NCBI RefSeq assembly: GCF_014203735.1
Contig: NZ_JACHJQ010000013.1
Location: 62,001-126,000 of the forward strand
Direction: 5' to 3'
Length of the DNA: 64,000 nt
DNA from: Actinophytocola algeriensis
GTDB lineage: Bacteria; Actinomycetota; Actinomycetes; Mycobacteriales; Pseudonocardiaceae
Position 1 is the stretch's first letter. Each line of letters opens with the position of its first letter. Shown in pieces: positions 36,099 to 45,150 of the stretch. The position numbers and the translations under genes are program-made. The notes beneath the pieces were generated by a model, which was not told the origin of the DNA, did not search any database, and saw only the letters and a list, made by a program, of their open reading frames with translations.

Positions 36099-37067
36099 CT
36101 AGTCGGTGGCCTGCGACAGGGAGACGCCGAAGCGGTTCAGGCGGTCGGTCCACCACTTGGCGATGGTGAAGCCGGCCTCGGCCAGCTCCGTCGACACGCG
36201 CGCCGGGCGGAACTTCGACGAGACCTCCGTGCGCATCTCCTCGTTCTCCGCGAAGTCGACCTCCAGGTGCACCTCCGGGAGGTGCACCCGCATGGCGCGG
36301 GTGGCCCGCAGGCGCATCTCGATCCACTCCTCCTGGTCGTTCCACACGGCCACGTGCTCGAACGCCGACGTGTCGAAGTCGGCGCCCAGTTCCCGGTTCA
36401 GCACGTGCAGCACGTTGCGGTTGAACTCCGCGGTCACGCCCTGGGCGTCGTCGTAGGCGCGGACCAGTGTGTCCTTGTCCTTCACCAGGTCGGTGCCCAG
36501 CAGCAGCCACTCCCCTGCCCGCAGGTCGTCCCGCAGCGCGGACAGGAACTTCGCCCGTTCGACGGGGACCAGGTTGCCGATCGTGCCGCCGAGGAACACC
36601 ACCAGGCGGGGCGCGCCGCCCGGGAGCAGCGCCAGGTGCTGGGTGAAGTCGCCCACCACGCCGTGCACCGTGGCCGGGGCGTACGCGTCGCGCAGCACAG
36701 CGACCGAGGACTCCAGTGCCGCCTCCGACACGTCCAGTGCCACGATCTCCTGGAGGGTGCCCCCGGCACGGAGGGCGTCCAGCAGCAGGCGGGTCTTCTC
36801 CGACGAGCCGGAACCCAGCTCCACCAGCGTCCGCGCGGCGGTCAGCTCCGCGATCTCACCGGCCCGGTCGGCCAGCACCTCCCGTTCGGCGCGGGTCGGG
36901 TAGTACTCCTCGAGACGGGTGATCTCCTCGAACAGCTCACTCCCCCGCGCGTCGTAGAACCACTTGGGCGGCAACGTCTTCGGTGTCGCCGCCAGGCCCG
37001 TCAGCACATCCGACCGCAGGCCGCGGAGCACGTCGTTCTGCGTCAGGTGCACGGTCAGGTCGGTCAT
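36099..37067 (-). CDS. egtD: L-histidine N-alpha-methyltransferase (hercynine synthase)
   Basis: 322-aa SAM-dependent enzyme trimethylating histidine to hercynine, the entry to ergothioneine. Visible blocks: LAATPKTLPPKWFYDARGSELFEEITRLEEYYPTRAE (DUF2260/EgtD signature), SAM site TLVELGSGSSEKTRLLLDAL, DVSEAALESSV, VVFLGGTIGNLVP, GTDLVKDKDTLVRAYDDAQGVTAEFNRNVL and EEWIEMRLRAT, NEEMRTEVSSKF. The start overlaps the egtC stop (ATGA 37064-37067). Last gene of egtABCD. Confidence 0.96.
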   Translation of the reverse strand: MTDLTVHLTQNDVLRGLRSDVLTGLAATPKTLPPKWFYDARGSELFEEITRLEEYYPTRAEREVLADRAGEIAELTAARTLVELGSGSSEKTRLLLDALRAGGTLQEIVALDVSEAALESSVAVLRDAYAPATVHGVVGDFTQHLALLPGGAPRLVVFLGGTIGNLVPVERAKFLSALRDDLRAGEWLLLGTDLVKDKDTLVRAYDDAQGVTAEFNRNVLHVLNRELGADFDTSAFEHVAVWNDQEEWIEMRLRATRAMRVHLPEVHLEVDFAENEEMRTEVSSKFRPARVSTELAEAGFTIAKWWTDRLNRFGVSLSQATD

Positions 37068-37810
37068 GGGTCTCCCAGTCTCGTCATGTCCACACTGGAC
37101 GGTGTGGCGGTCACGAGGTGCCCGTCGGGCACCTCGTGCCAGCCGGGGTCGTCGTCGTAGGGCTCGGACGCGACCACCACGGCGCCGGGCAGCGCACGCA
37201 CCCACAGCGCGTGCGTCCACGCGGTCCCCACGATGGTCGAGCCGTCGGTCAGCAACAGGTTCAGCCGTGAGCCGGGCGCCGCCTCCGCCACGTCGGTGAC
37301 CACGGACGCGACCGCCTTCGCGGGCGCCACCCCGGTCGACAGCAGCGACCGCACCAGGAGCCACAGCAGCGCCGAGTCGGTCGGTGCGTCCATCAGCAGC
37401 AGGTCGGTCACCGGCAGCCGCGCCGCGAGCGCCGCCACCGAGGACGGCCAGCCGCGCACCAGGCCGTTGTGGCTGAACAGCCACCGCCCGCTGGTGAACG
37501 GCGCGCACGCGGTCTCCACCACCGGCATGCCGACCGTGGCCGAGCGAACGGCCGCGAGCACCCCGCCGGAGCTGACCGAACCGGCCAGCCCGGGCAGTGC
37601 CGCGTCCGTCCACATCGGAGCCGGACGGCGCACCCGGACGGGTTCGGGATCGCCCGTGTACCAGCCGATCCCGTACCCGTCCGCGTTCACGGTGCCGCCG
37701 CCGCGCATGTCACGCGGCGCCCACGACTGCCGCAGCAGCGAGTGCTCCGGCGTCAGCAGCAGGTCGGCGAGCCGCACGGGCTCGCCGACATAGGCCAGGT
37801 GCCTGCACAC
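37064..37810 (-). CDS. egtC: Gamma-glutamyl-hercynylcysteine S-oxide hydrolase
   Basis: 248-aa class II glutamine-amidotransferase-like (Ntn) hydrolase. Cys2 is the nucleophile (MCRHLAYVG). NADGYGIGWY, HNGLVRGW-type FSHNGLVRGWP and DSALLWLLVRSLL match EgtC. It removes gamma-glutamate from the sulfoxide made by EgtB. Directly after egtB (3-bp gap) and overlapping egtD by 4 bp. Confidence 0.95.
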   Translation of the reverse strand: MCRHLAYVGEPVRLADLLLTPEHSLLRQSWAPRDMRGGGTVNADGYGIGWYTGDPEPVRVRRPAPMWTDAALPGLAGSVSSGGVLAAVRSATVGMPVVETACAPFTSGRWLFSHNGLVRGWPSSVAALAARLPVTDLLLMDAPTDSALLWLLVRSLLSTGVAPAKAVASVVTDVAEAAPGSRLNLLLTDGSTIVGTAWTHALWVRALPGAVVVASEPYDDDPGWHEVPDGHLVTATPSSVDMTRLGDP

Positions 37811-37813
37811 GGC

Positions 37814-39139
37814 TCAGGCCGACTGCTCGCGGGACGCGTCGCGTGCGCACCGGAACCCGGCGAAGATCTGCCGCCGGATCGGGTGGTCCCAGTTGCGGAA
37901 CGTCGCCCGGCCCGCGACCGGGTCGGTGCCGAAGGAGCCGCCGCGCAGCATCTTGTAGTCGCCGCCGAAGAACACCTCCGAGTACTCCCGGTACGGGAAC
38001 GCCTCGAACCCCGGGTAGCCGTGGAAGTCCGAGTCGAGCCACTCCCACACGTCACCGACCAGCTGGTGCACGCCCAGCGGCGACGCCCCGTCCGGGTACG
38101 CGCCGACCGGAGCGGGCGACAGGTGCCGCTGCCCCACGTTGGCGTGCTCCGGGCCGGGATCCTCGTCGCCCCAGGGAAAGCGGCGCGACCGCCCGGTGGC
38201 CGGGTCGAAACGGGCCGCCTTCTCCCACTCCGGCTCGGTCGGCAGCCGCTTGCCGGCCCACCGGGCATAGGCCTGTGCCTCGTGGAAGCACACGTGCACC
38301 ACCGGTTCGTCCGGCGGGATCGGCTCGATGTGCCCGAACCGGTTCCGCAGCCAGCCGGAACCGTCCCGCACCCAGAACCGCGGCGCGTTCAGGTCGGCCT
38401 TCGCCCGGTACGCCCAGCCCTCCTCGGACCAGAACCGGGGGTCGTCGTACCCGCCCGCCTCGACGAAGGCGAGGTACTGGGCGTTCGTCACCGGCGCGGT
38501 GTCGATGAAGAACGCGTCGACGTGCACGTCGTGTGCGGGCCGTTCGTTGTCCAGCGCCCACGCGTCGATCGAGGTGCCCATGGTGAACGGGCCCTCTGGC
38601 ACCAGCACCTCGGCGGCCGGCAGCGGACGACCGGGCGGTGGCGGTGGCGCGTTCAGCACCGGCGCGCCGGACCGCAGCTGGTGGGTGGCCAGCATGGTCT
38701 CGTCGTGCTGCTGCTCGTGCTGGACGATCATGCCGAAGGCGAACCCGCCCGCCTCCAGCCGCCGCCCGTCGAGCGGGCTGTGCTCCAGCACGTCGAACGC
38801 CTTGTCCCGCACCTCGCGCACGTAGGTGCGGGCCTCGGCAGGCGACAGCAGCGGCAACGCGGGCCGGTCGGCCCTCGGGTGCTGGAACGCGTCGTACAGG
38901 TCGTCGATGTCCGGGCGCAGCGGAACACGTCCACCCACGTCGCGGACGAGCCACAGCTCCTCCTGGCTGCCGATGTGGGCGAGGTCCCACACCAGCGGGG
39001 ACATCAGCTTCGAGTGCTGGCGCACCAGGTCGTCGTCGTCGACGGCGTCGGTCAGCGCCACACTCCGGTCCCGCGCCCGCCGCAACTGCTCCGCGACCCG
39101 CGTGCGGAGCGCCTCGGTCGGGATGTCTGCCGCGGTCAT
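37814..39139 (-). CDS. egtB: Hercynine oxygenase (C-S bond-forming, iron-dependent)
   Basis: 441-aa EgtB, joining gamma-glutamylcysteine to hercynine with O2. The N-terminal DinB-like domain provides the iron histidines: His55 (LAHIGSQEE), His141 and His145 (VQHEQQHDETML). The C-terminal formylglycine-generating-enzyme/sulfatase-modifying-type domain has GPFTMGTSIDAWALDNERPAHDVHVDAFFIDTAPVTNAQYLAF, KRLPTEPEWEKAARFD, PWGDEDP and RNWDHPIRRQIFAGFRCARD. Coupled to egtA by a 4-bp overlap. Confidence 0.96.
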   Translation of the reverse strand: MTAADIPTEALRTRVAEQLRRARDRSVALTDAVDDDDLVRQHSKLMSPLVWDLAHIGSQEELWLVRDVGGRVPLRPDIDDLYDAFQHPRADRPALPLLSPAEARTYVREVRDKAFDVLEHSPLDGRRLEAGGFAFGMIVQHEQQHDETMLATHQLRSGAPVLNAPPPPPGRPLPAAEVLVPEGPFTMGTSIDAWALDNERPAHDVHVDAFFIDTAPVTNAQYLAFVEAGGYDDPRFWSEEGWAYRAKADLNAPRFWVRDGSGWLRNRFGHIEPIPPDEPVVHVCFHEAQAYARWAGKRLPTEPEWEKAARFDPATGRSRRFPWGDEDPGPEHANVGQRHLSPAPVGAYPDGASPLGVHQLVGDVWEWLDSDFHGYPGFEAFPYREYSEVFFGGDYKMLRGGSFGTDPVAGRATFRNWDHPIRRQIFAGFRCARDASREQSA

Positions 39140-40362
39140 GCGCTGCTCCTCACGGTGAGACGGTCGAGGTCGGCGACGATGGCCGAGGTCAGGCCGGCAG
39201 GCAGGCCCATGCCGGGCAGCGCGGCGGCGCCCAGTTCGAGCACCGTCGTCGCGGCGCGGGCGATCGCCCGGTCGGCGAGCCCGTCACGGGCGGCGGGCAG
39301 CCACCGGTCACCCACCGGCAGGCAGGCGTCCAGCACGGCGTCGACCGTGCGCCGGTCCGACACCAGCGCCGAGAGCAGCGCGGTCGGCGTGACCCAGCCG
39401 CTGCCCGCCTGCGCGTCGAGATAACGCACCTCGAGGTACCCGTGCGGGCGCACGGGCGGGAAGAGGGTCGACAGGTGGTAGTCGAGGTCGTCGGTGGTCG
39501 GCGGTGTCGGCAAGCCGCCCGCCACCCAGTCGGCGAACGTGAGGCCGGCAGGCGTGTGCCAGCGTGCGCCCTCCCCGCGCACGCAGAGAACGGGCGTGTC
39601 CAGCACGCGGCGGGCCCAGTCGGCGGCCGGGTCCGCGACGATCGCGGACGGGAACGACCTGGCCGGGTCGGTGCCGAGCACCGCGCGCATCCGTGCCGAC
39701 GCCCAGCCGGTCTGGCTGCCGGAGAGCGTCGGGGAGTTCGCGAACGCGGCGACCAACACCGGACCGAGCGCGCTCACCGCCGCCCACCGCTGCGCGACCG
39801 TGTCCGCCTCACCGGCGTCCAGGCACACCTGCAGACCGGCGGTGCAACACATCATGGTGATTCCGTGCGGCCCGATGGACTCGAAGACGTGCTCCATCGC
39901 GGCGTAGCGCGGGGTGTCGAGGATTCGGGCGGGAGACCGGTGCGGGTCGACAGCTTTGTCGCCGAGGACCAGGCCCGCTGCGGCGAGTAGTTCGGTGAGA
40001 AACGCGAGGTCGGCGTGGACCGCGTCGAACAACTCGGCGAGTGAGGATCGGGGTAGTGCGGAGATCTCCACCTGGCCGCCGGGTTCGACGGTGAGCGGAG
40101 AGCCGGATGGCAGTGGTTGCTGAGGGCTGTCGGGGGTCAGGGTGCGGGGTGCGTGGGGGCCGAGCGCGGCGACCAGACGACGGGGGTCCAGTGGCCGCCG
40201 GGGATCCTCCTCGTGGTGGACGATCCACTCGAGCTCCACTCCGTGGAGTTTCGGTGGCCCGTGTTTGAAGCAGACCGAGGCGACATATGCCTCCGCCTCG
40301 ACCCGGTCCCGCAGACGGCGCCGGTCAGGCCCCGTGACCTGCGGGTCTTGGACTGCTGTCAC
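39136..40362 (-). CDS. egtA: Glutamate-cysteine ligase EgtA
   Basis: About 408-aa ATP-dependent ligase making gamma-glutamylcysteine for EgtB. Family blocks: HGVELEWIVHHEEDPRRP, LTVEPGGQVEISALP, RYAAMEHVFESIGPHGITMMCCTAGLQVCLDAG and YLEVRYLDAQAG. GTG 40362 is preferred because AGGAGG lies 8 nt before it, while ATG 40368 would leave only 2 nt. First gene of the four-gene operon; egtE is absent here and may be elsewhere or replaced by another PLP lyase. A TAGCGT -10 is visible near 40390 on the minus strand. Confidence 0.93.
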   Translation of the reverse strand: MTAVQDPQVTGPDRRRLRDRVEAEAYVASVCFKHGPPKLHGVELEWIVHHEEDPRRPLDPRRLVAALGPHAPRTLTPDSPQQPLPSGSPLTVEPGGQVEISALPRSSLAELFDAVHADLAFLTELLAAAGLVLGDKAVDPHRSPARILDTPRYAAMEHVFESIGPHGITMMCCTAGLQVCLDAGEADTVAQRWAAVSALGPVLVAAFANSPTLSGSQTGWASARMRAVLGTDPARSFPSAIVADPAADWARRVLDTPVLCVRGEGARWHTPAGLTFADWVAGGLPTPPTTDDLDYHLSTLFPPVRPHGYLEVRYLDAQAGSGWVTPTALLSALVSDRRTVDAVLDACLPVGDRWLPAARDGLADRAIARAATTVLELGAAALPGMGLPAGLTSAIVADLDRLTVRSSA

Positions 40363-40529
40363 AGCCATCACCTCCTGGAAATCGACGCTACACGCGCCCA
40401 CCGACAATTACGTGACGGTGAAACGCAGAACGTGTGGACGGCGATTGGGACAAGCAGGAGAAACCGGAAAGCGCCTGGAAGACGTACGTACGGATTGCAT
40501 CGCGGTGAACGGACTGCGACGATCAGGCG

Positions 40530-41102
40530 GTGCCACGGGTCAGCCAGGATCACCTCGAAGCGCGTCGCCACCAGATCCTCGACGGGGCCCGCGTCTGCTT
40601 CGCTCGTTTCGGCTACGAGGGCGCCACCGTGCGACGGCTCGAGGAGGCCACGGGCCTGTCCCGCGGCGCCATCTTCCACCACTTCCGCGACAAGGAGTCG
40701 CTTTTCCTCGCACTCGCCGAGGACGACGCCCTGCGCATGGCGGACGTGGTCGCGAAGGACGGCCTCGTCCAGGTCATGCGTGACCTGCTGGCGACCAAGA
40801 ACGGCGCCGACTGGCTCGGCAGCAGGCTGGAGCTGTCGCGGCGGCTGCGCACCGACCCGGAGTTCCGGGAGCGCTGGGCGGAACGGTCGCGCAACCTCAC
40901 CCTCGCCACCCGCGCACGCCTCGTCCGCCAGCGCGAGGCCGGCAACCTTCGTGACGACGTGGACGTCGACGTCCTCACCGCGTACCTGGAACTGGTCCTC
41001 GAAGGCCTCGTCTCCCACCTCGCCATGGGCCTGCCCGCCGACGACCTGGAGCCAGTGCTCGACCTCGTCGAACAGTCGGTGCGGCGCCGCTCGGCGTCCT
41101 GA
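40530..41102 (+). CDS. acnR: TetR-family aconitase repressor
   Basis: 190-aa TetR regulator. VSQDHLEARRHQILDGARVCFARFGYEGATVRRLEEATGLSRGAIFHHFRDKESLFLALAEDD is the DNA-binding domain and is very close in pattern to AcnR proteins (EGATVRRLEEATGLSRGAIFHHF). The C-terminal ligand domain is helical. In mycobacteria and corynebacteria acnR directly follows acn; here it is 6 kb away with the egt operon between. The acnA promoter keeps a perfect AcnR box, so the regulatory link is likely intact. GTG 40530 gives the canonical N-terminus. Confidence 0.9.
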   Translation: MPRVSQDHLEARRHQILDGARVCFARFGYEGATVRRLEEATGLSRGAIFHHFRDKESLFLALAEDDALRMADVVAKDGLVQVMRDLLATKNGADWLGSRLELSRRLRTDPEFRERWAERSRNLTLATRARLVRQREAGNLRDDVDVDVLTAYLELVLEGLVSHLAMGLPADDLEPVLDLVEQSVRRRSAS

Positions 41103-41166
41103 CCCCGGATAGCGCCGCGGTCGTGCGGGCGAGCGGCGGGCGCACCGCGGGTGCGATGCTGGGGAC

Positions 41167-41730
41167 ATGGATCTCCTGGACGCGCACGGACAGGCCATGG
41201 ACACCTTCGACCGGGCGATGCACAAGGTGGGGCTGACCGACTGGGACTCGCCGACGCCGTGCGGCGACTGGACCGTGCGGGACCTGGTCAACCACATCGT
41301 GGTGGACCAGCTGTGGGTACCGGACGTGCTCGACGGGCGGACCCTGGCCGAGGTCGGCGACAAGTTCGACGGCGACCAGCTGCACGACGACCCGCTGGCG
41401 GCGTGGCGCGCGGCGAGTGACGTGGCGCGGTCGGCCTGGCTGCGGCCCGGTGCCCTCGACGGCACCGTCCACCTCAGCTCGGGCGACCAGGCCGCCGCGG
41501 AGTACGGCTGGCAGATGACCACCGACCTCACGGTGCACGGCTGGGACCTGGCGACGGCGCTCGGCGCGGACGCGGCCATCCCCGACGAGCTCGCCGAGGC
41601 GCTGATCGCCTTCATCGAGCCGCAGGCGGACGCGTGGTCGGCGACGGGACTGTTCGGCACGCCGGTCGCGGTACCGCGGGACGCGCCCTCGGCGGCACGC
41701 CTGGTCGGGCTGCTCGGACGGCAACCGTAG
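41167..41730 (+). CDS. DinB/maleylpyruvate-isomerase-like (TIGR03086-type) metal-binding protein
   Basis: 187-aa four-helix-bundle protein. WDSPTPCGDWTVRDLVNHIVVDQLW carries the first metal His; TTDLTVHGWDLATALG gives the second His, with an acidic residue before it. Family members are mycothiol-dependent isomerases or transferases, but most are uncharacterised. Compact gene with a GATGCT -10-like box 8 nt before ATG 41167, thus possibly leaderless. Confidence 0.88.
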   Translation: MDLLDAHGQAMDTFDRAMHKVGLTDWDSPTPCGDWTVRDLVNHIVVDQLWVPDVLDGRTLAEVGDKFDGDQLHDDPLAAWRAASDVARSAWLRPGALDGTVHLSSGDQAAAEYGWQMTTDLTVHGWDLATALGADAAIPDELAEALIAFIEPQADAWSATGLFGTPVAVPRDAPSAARLVGLLGRQP

Positions 41731-41789
41731 CCGCCCCCGGCCCTTTACACTGGTCACCATCCCGAAGCGGATAGGAGTGACCTGAAACC

Positions 41790-41879
41790 GTGCCCGAAGC
41801 ACAGTCCCCCAGCGACAGTACCGAGCCGGGAGAGCCCGGCTGCCATATCGACCCGGTCCTCGGCGGTGACCCCCGATGA
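41790..41879 (+). CDS. Possible 29-residue leader ORF coupled to the CNNM transporter gene
   Basis: GTG 41790 opens a 29-codon frame (PEAQSPSDSTEPGEPGCHID...) whose TGA overlaps the ATG of the transporter gene (ATGA 41876-41879). AGGAG lies 12 nt upstream, a loose spacing; a TACACT -10-like box is near 41745. It may only serve to load ribosomes for the next gene. Confidence 0.4.
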   Translation: MPEAQSPSDSTEPGEPGCHIDPVLGGDPR

Positions 41880-43228
41880 CCGGATTACTGCTGCAAGTCC
41901 TCGGCGTTCTCGCCATCATCGCACTCACCTTCGGCACGGCGATCTTCGTCGCGGCCGAGTTCTCCCTCACCGCGCTGGAACGCAGCCAGGTGGAACACCA
42001 GCTGCGCACGGTCGGCGACGCCCGCGCGAAGCAGGTCCACAAGGCGCACCAGTCGCTGTCCTTCCAGCTCTCCGGCGCGCAGGTGGGCATCACGATCACG
42101 ACCCTGACCATGGGTTACCTCGCCGAGCCGATCATCACGGACTGGGTCCGGCCGCTGCTCGACGTGCTCGGTGTGCCCGAGGGCGCTGCCCTGCCGATCG
42201 CGCTGGTGGTCGCGCTGATCATCGCGAACGTGATCTCGATGCTGTTCGGCGAGCTGGTGCCGAAGAACCTGGCGATCTCCAAGCCGATCGCCACCGCGCG
42301 CGCCGTGGCGGGTGCGCAGATCAGGTTCTCCTCCGCGTTGCGCTGGTTCATCAACCTGCTCAACGGCGCGGCGAACTGGCTCGTGCGCAGGCTCGGCATC
42401 GAGCCTGCCGACGAGCTGGCCTCCGCGCGGTCACCGCAGGAGCTGGGTTCGCTCGTCCGCACCAGCGCCGAGCACGGCACGATCGACCCCGGCACCGCGA
42501 CGCTGCTGGACCGGTCGCTGCGGTTCGGTGACCGTTCGGCGGAGGAGCTGATGACGCCGCGCGTGCAGGTCGAGTCGCTGCCGACGGACGCGACCGTGCT
42601 CGACCTGATCGAGCTGACCCGGCGCACCGGCTACTCGCGTTTCCCCGTGCACGAAGGAGATCTCGACGACGTGCGCGGGGTCGTGCACGTCAAGCAGGCG
42701 TTCAGCGTGCCGGTGGACCAGCGCGGCACGACCGCGGTGAACAAGCTGGCGCTGCCGGTGCAGACCGTGCCGGAGAGCCTCGACGGCGACACGCTGCTCG
42801 AGCGGCTGCGCGAGTCGGGCCTGCAGCTCGCGGTGGTCGTCGACGAGTACGGCGGCACGGCGGGCCTGGTCACGCTGGAGGACCTGGTCGAGGAGATCGT
42901 CGGCGACGTGCGCGACGAGCACGACCGCGGTGAGGTCAACCCGGTCCGCCCGCTCGGCCGCGAGAGCTGGATGGTGTCCGGGCTGCTGCGGGACGACGAG
43001 CTGGCCGACGCCACCGGGTTCCGGATGCCGACCGGTGACTACGAAACCCTCGCCGGACTGGTGCTGGCACGGCTGGGCCGCATTCCCGAGGTCAACGACG
43101 AGGTGCGGATCGACGGCTGGCGGATCACCGTGATGGCCATGGACCGGCACCGGGTCGCGGAGCTGCGGGTGGCGAAGGTCCCCGACGCCGAACGGGTGGA
43201 GAACCGCGAGGAGGTGGCAGCGCGATGA
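41876..43228 (+). CDS. CNNM/CorC (HlyC/CorC) family membrane transporter
   Basis: 450-aa protein with an N-terminal CNNM (DUF21) membrane domain of about four helices ([70 protein letters not shown]). A tandem CBS domain follows ([33 protein letters not shown] ... [31 protein letters not shown]), then a C-terminal CorC_HlyC domain. Members are linked to Mg2+/Co2+ export. The next gene is a second, shorter paralogue, overlapping by 4 bp. Confidence 0.93.
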   Translation: MTGLLLQVLGVLAIIALTFGTAIFVAAEFSLTALERSQVEHQLRTVGDARAKQVHKAHQSLSFQLSGAQVGITITTLTMGYLAEPIITDWVRPLLDVLGVPEGAALPIALVVALIIANVISMLFGELVPKNLAISKPIATARAVAGAQIRFSSALRWFINLLNGAANWLVRRLGIEPADELASARSPQELGSLVRTSAEHGTIDPGTATLLDRSLRFGDRSAEELMTPRVQVESLPTDATVLDLIELTRRTGYSRFPVHEGDLDDVRGVVHVKQAFSVPVDQRGTTAVNKLALPVQTVPESLDGDTLLERLRESGLQLAVVVDEYGGTAGLVTLEDLVEEIVGDVRDEHDRGEVNPVRPLGRESWMVSGLLRDDELADATGFRMPTGDYETLAGLVLARLGRIPEVNDEVRIDGWRITVMAMDRHRVAELRVAKVPDAERVENREEVAAR

Positions 43229-44274
43229 CCGGAGGGGTTGCCATACTCGTCGCCGCGCTTTTGTTGCTGCTCAACGCGTTCTTCGTCGGTGCCGAGTTCG
43301 CACTGGTCAGCGCGCGGCGCGACCGGCTCGAAGCGCTCGCGGAAGGCGGGGTGGAACGGGCCAGGATCGTCATGCGGGCCGCCGAGCACACGTCGATGAT
43401 GATGGCTGGCGCACAGCTCGGCATCACGCTGTGCACCATCGGTCTCGGCGCGCTCGGCGAGCCGACCGTGGCGCACTTCCTCGAAGTGCTGCTCGGCCCG
43501 CTGAACCTGCCCGCCGCCGTGCTGCACGCGCTGGCGTTCGCGATCGCGCTGGTGATCGTGTCGATCCTGCACATCGTGCTGGGCGAGATGGTCACCAAGA
43601 ACATCGCGATCGCCGCGCCGGAGAAGACGGCGGTGTGGCTGACGCCCGCGCTGGTCGGCTGGGTGCGGCTGATCCGGCCGGTGATCGCACTGCTCAACGC
43701 GGCGGCCAACGGTGTGCTGCGGTTGCTGAAGGTCGAGCCGAAGGACGAGATCGAGAGCGCCCACACGCCGGAGGAGCTCGCGAACATGATCGCGGACTCG
43801 CGGCGCGAGGGCCTGCTCGACCCGGCGGAGCACCGGCGGCTCACGCAGACGCTGTCGTCGGCGGAGCGGACGGTCGCCGAGGTGCTGGTGCCGCTCGACG
43901 AGGTCGAGACGCTGCCGCACCCGCCGACGGTCGGCGACATGGAGGAAGCGGTCAACCGCACCGGTTTCTCGCGGTTCCCGGTGCGCATGCCCGACGGCAG
44001 GCTGAACGGCTACCTGCACGTCAAGGACGTGCTGGACCAGGCGGACCAGGACCCGTCGACACCGGTGCCCTACCACCGGGTCCGCGGGCTGCCCGAGATC
44101 CCGGCCGACTCGCGGCTCGACGAGGCGCTCGCCGCGCTGCGCCGGGCGCGCAGCCACGTGGCGAAGGCGGTGGCGGCGGACCGCACGGTGCTGGGTGTGG
44201 TGGCACTGGAGGACCTGGTCGAGGAGTACGTCGGCACCGTGCGGGACGGCACCCACACCGACCCGGACACCTGA
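43225..44274 (+). CDS. CNNM/CorC-family protein, short paralogue without CorC_HlyC domain
   Basis: 349-aa second CNNM-family protein. Membrane domain: VAILVAALLLLLNAFFVGAEFALVSARRDRLEALAEGG, GAQLGITLCTIGLGALGEPTV, HALAFAIALVIVSILHIVLGEMVTKN. CBS pair: VPLDEVETLPHPPTVGDMEEAVNRTGFSRFPVRM to VLGVVALEDLVEEYVGTVRD. It ends where its partner continues with the CorC_HlyC domain. Start overlaps the previous stop (ATGA 43225-43228), so a fixed ratio, possibly a heteromer, is plausible (inference). Confidence 0.92.
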   Translation: MTGGVAILVAALLLLLNAFFVGAEFALVSARRDRLEALAEGGVERARIVMRAAEHTSMMMAGAQLGITLCTIGLGALGEPTVAHFLEVLLGPLNLPAAVLHALAFAIALVIVSILHIVLGEMVTKNIAIAAPEKTAVWLTPALVGWVRLIRPVIALLNAAANGVLRLLKVEPKDEIESAHTPEELANMIADSRREGLLDPAEHRRLTQTLSSAERTVAEVLVPLDEVETLPHPPTVGDMEEAVNRTGFSRFPVRMPDGRLNGYLHVKDVLDQADQDPSTPVPYHRVRGLPEIPADSRLDEALAALRRARSHVAKAVAADRTVLGVVALEDLVEEYVGTVRDGTHTDPDT

Positions 44275-44334
44275 TGGTGGGACGGCGTCTCCGGGTTCCT
44301 TCCCGGCGGCGCCGCCCTCTGCCATCCTGAGCCG

Positions 44335-45150
44335 ATGGGGGATTGGCTGGCACCGGTGGCAGGCGGTCTCGTCGCGGGGGTGGCCGTCGCCGTGCTGGCG
44401 TACCTGTGCCGCGACGGCACGCGGACGTGGACCGGCGGTGGGCGGCTCGCGGTGCTCCTGGTCGTGGCGATCGTGCTCGGCGCCGCGACACCGGTGCTGC
44501 TGCGCCCGCCCGAGGACACCCGCCCGGTCACGTCGGCAGGCGACGACACCCTCACCCGCACCGTGGCGCGGCTGAAGTCCGCCGACCTCGACGAGCGGCT
44601 CGCCGCGCTCGCGGTGCTGGACCGGCTGGCGCAGCAGTACGTCGGGAAGGTACCCGCGATCTTCGCGGCGCTCGCGGAGTTCGTGCGGCGCCAGGCGCCC
44701 GAGGCCGGCGACCAGCGCTGCGCGGGCAGCGTGCCTGCCGCCGACGTCGGCGCCGCGCTAGCCACGCTGCGCGCCCGGCCGTACGACCACGACGTCACCG
44801 CGGCCGTCGACCTGCACGGGACGTGCCTCGCAGGCGCCGACCTGCGCGGCCTGCGGCTGCCCGGCGGCACGCTCGCCGACGCGGACCTGTCCGGGGCGTC
44901 GCTCAGGAGCGCCGACCTGACCAGGGCGGACCTGGCCCGCGCGAACCTGGCGGGGGCGTCGCTCGCGGGCAGCGACCTGATCGACACGAGGTTCGCCGAC
45001 ACGCGGTTCGCGGAGACCGAGCTCAGCCACGCCCGGTTCTCCGACGACACGCTGTGGCCCTCGCAGCACGAGGACGCCGTGATGGCCGCGTCGAGTTTCG
45101 CGACCACCACGTTCGTCATCGGGGAACTGGTGCTGTCCGATCCCCGCTGA
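44335..45150 (+). CDS. Membrane protein with pentapeptide-repeat domain
   Basis: 271 aa. Two N-terminal helices (VAGGLVAGVAVAVLAYL and LAVLLVVAIVLGAATPVLL) are followed by a helical linker (RLKSADLDERLAALAVLDRLAQQY) as in many actinobacterial pentapeptide-repeat proteins. From about residue 160 come A(D/N)LxX repeats: TCLAGADLRGLRLPGG, LADADLSGASLRSADLTRADLARANLAGASLAGSDLIDTRF, ADTRFAETELSHARF. Such domains form a quadrilateral beta-helix that can mimic DNA or scaffold. Its 3' end overlaps the convergent transporter by 35 bp. Confidence 0.88.
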   Translation: MGDWLAPVAGGLVAGVAVAVLAYLCRDGTRTWTGGGRLAVLLVVAIVLGAATPVLLRPPEDTRPVTSAGDDTLTRTVARLKSADLDERLAALAVLDRLAQQYVGKVPAIFAALAEFVRRQAPEAGDQRCAGSVPAADVGAALATLRARPYDHDVTAAVDLHGTCLAGADLRGLRLPGGTLADADLSGASLRSADLTRADLARANLAGASLAGSDLIDTRFADTRFAETELSHARFSDDTLWPSQHEDAVMAASSFATTTFVIGELVLSDPR

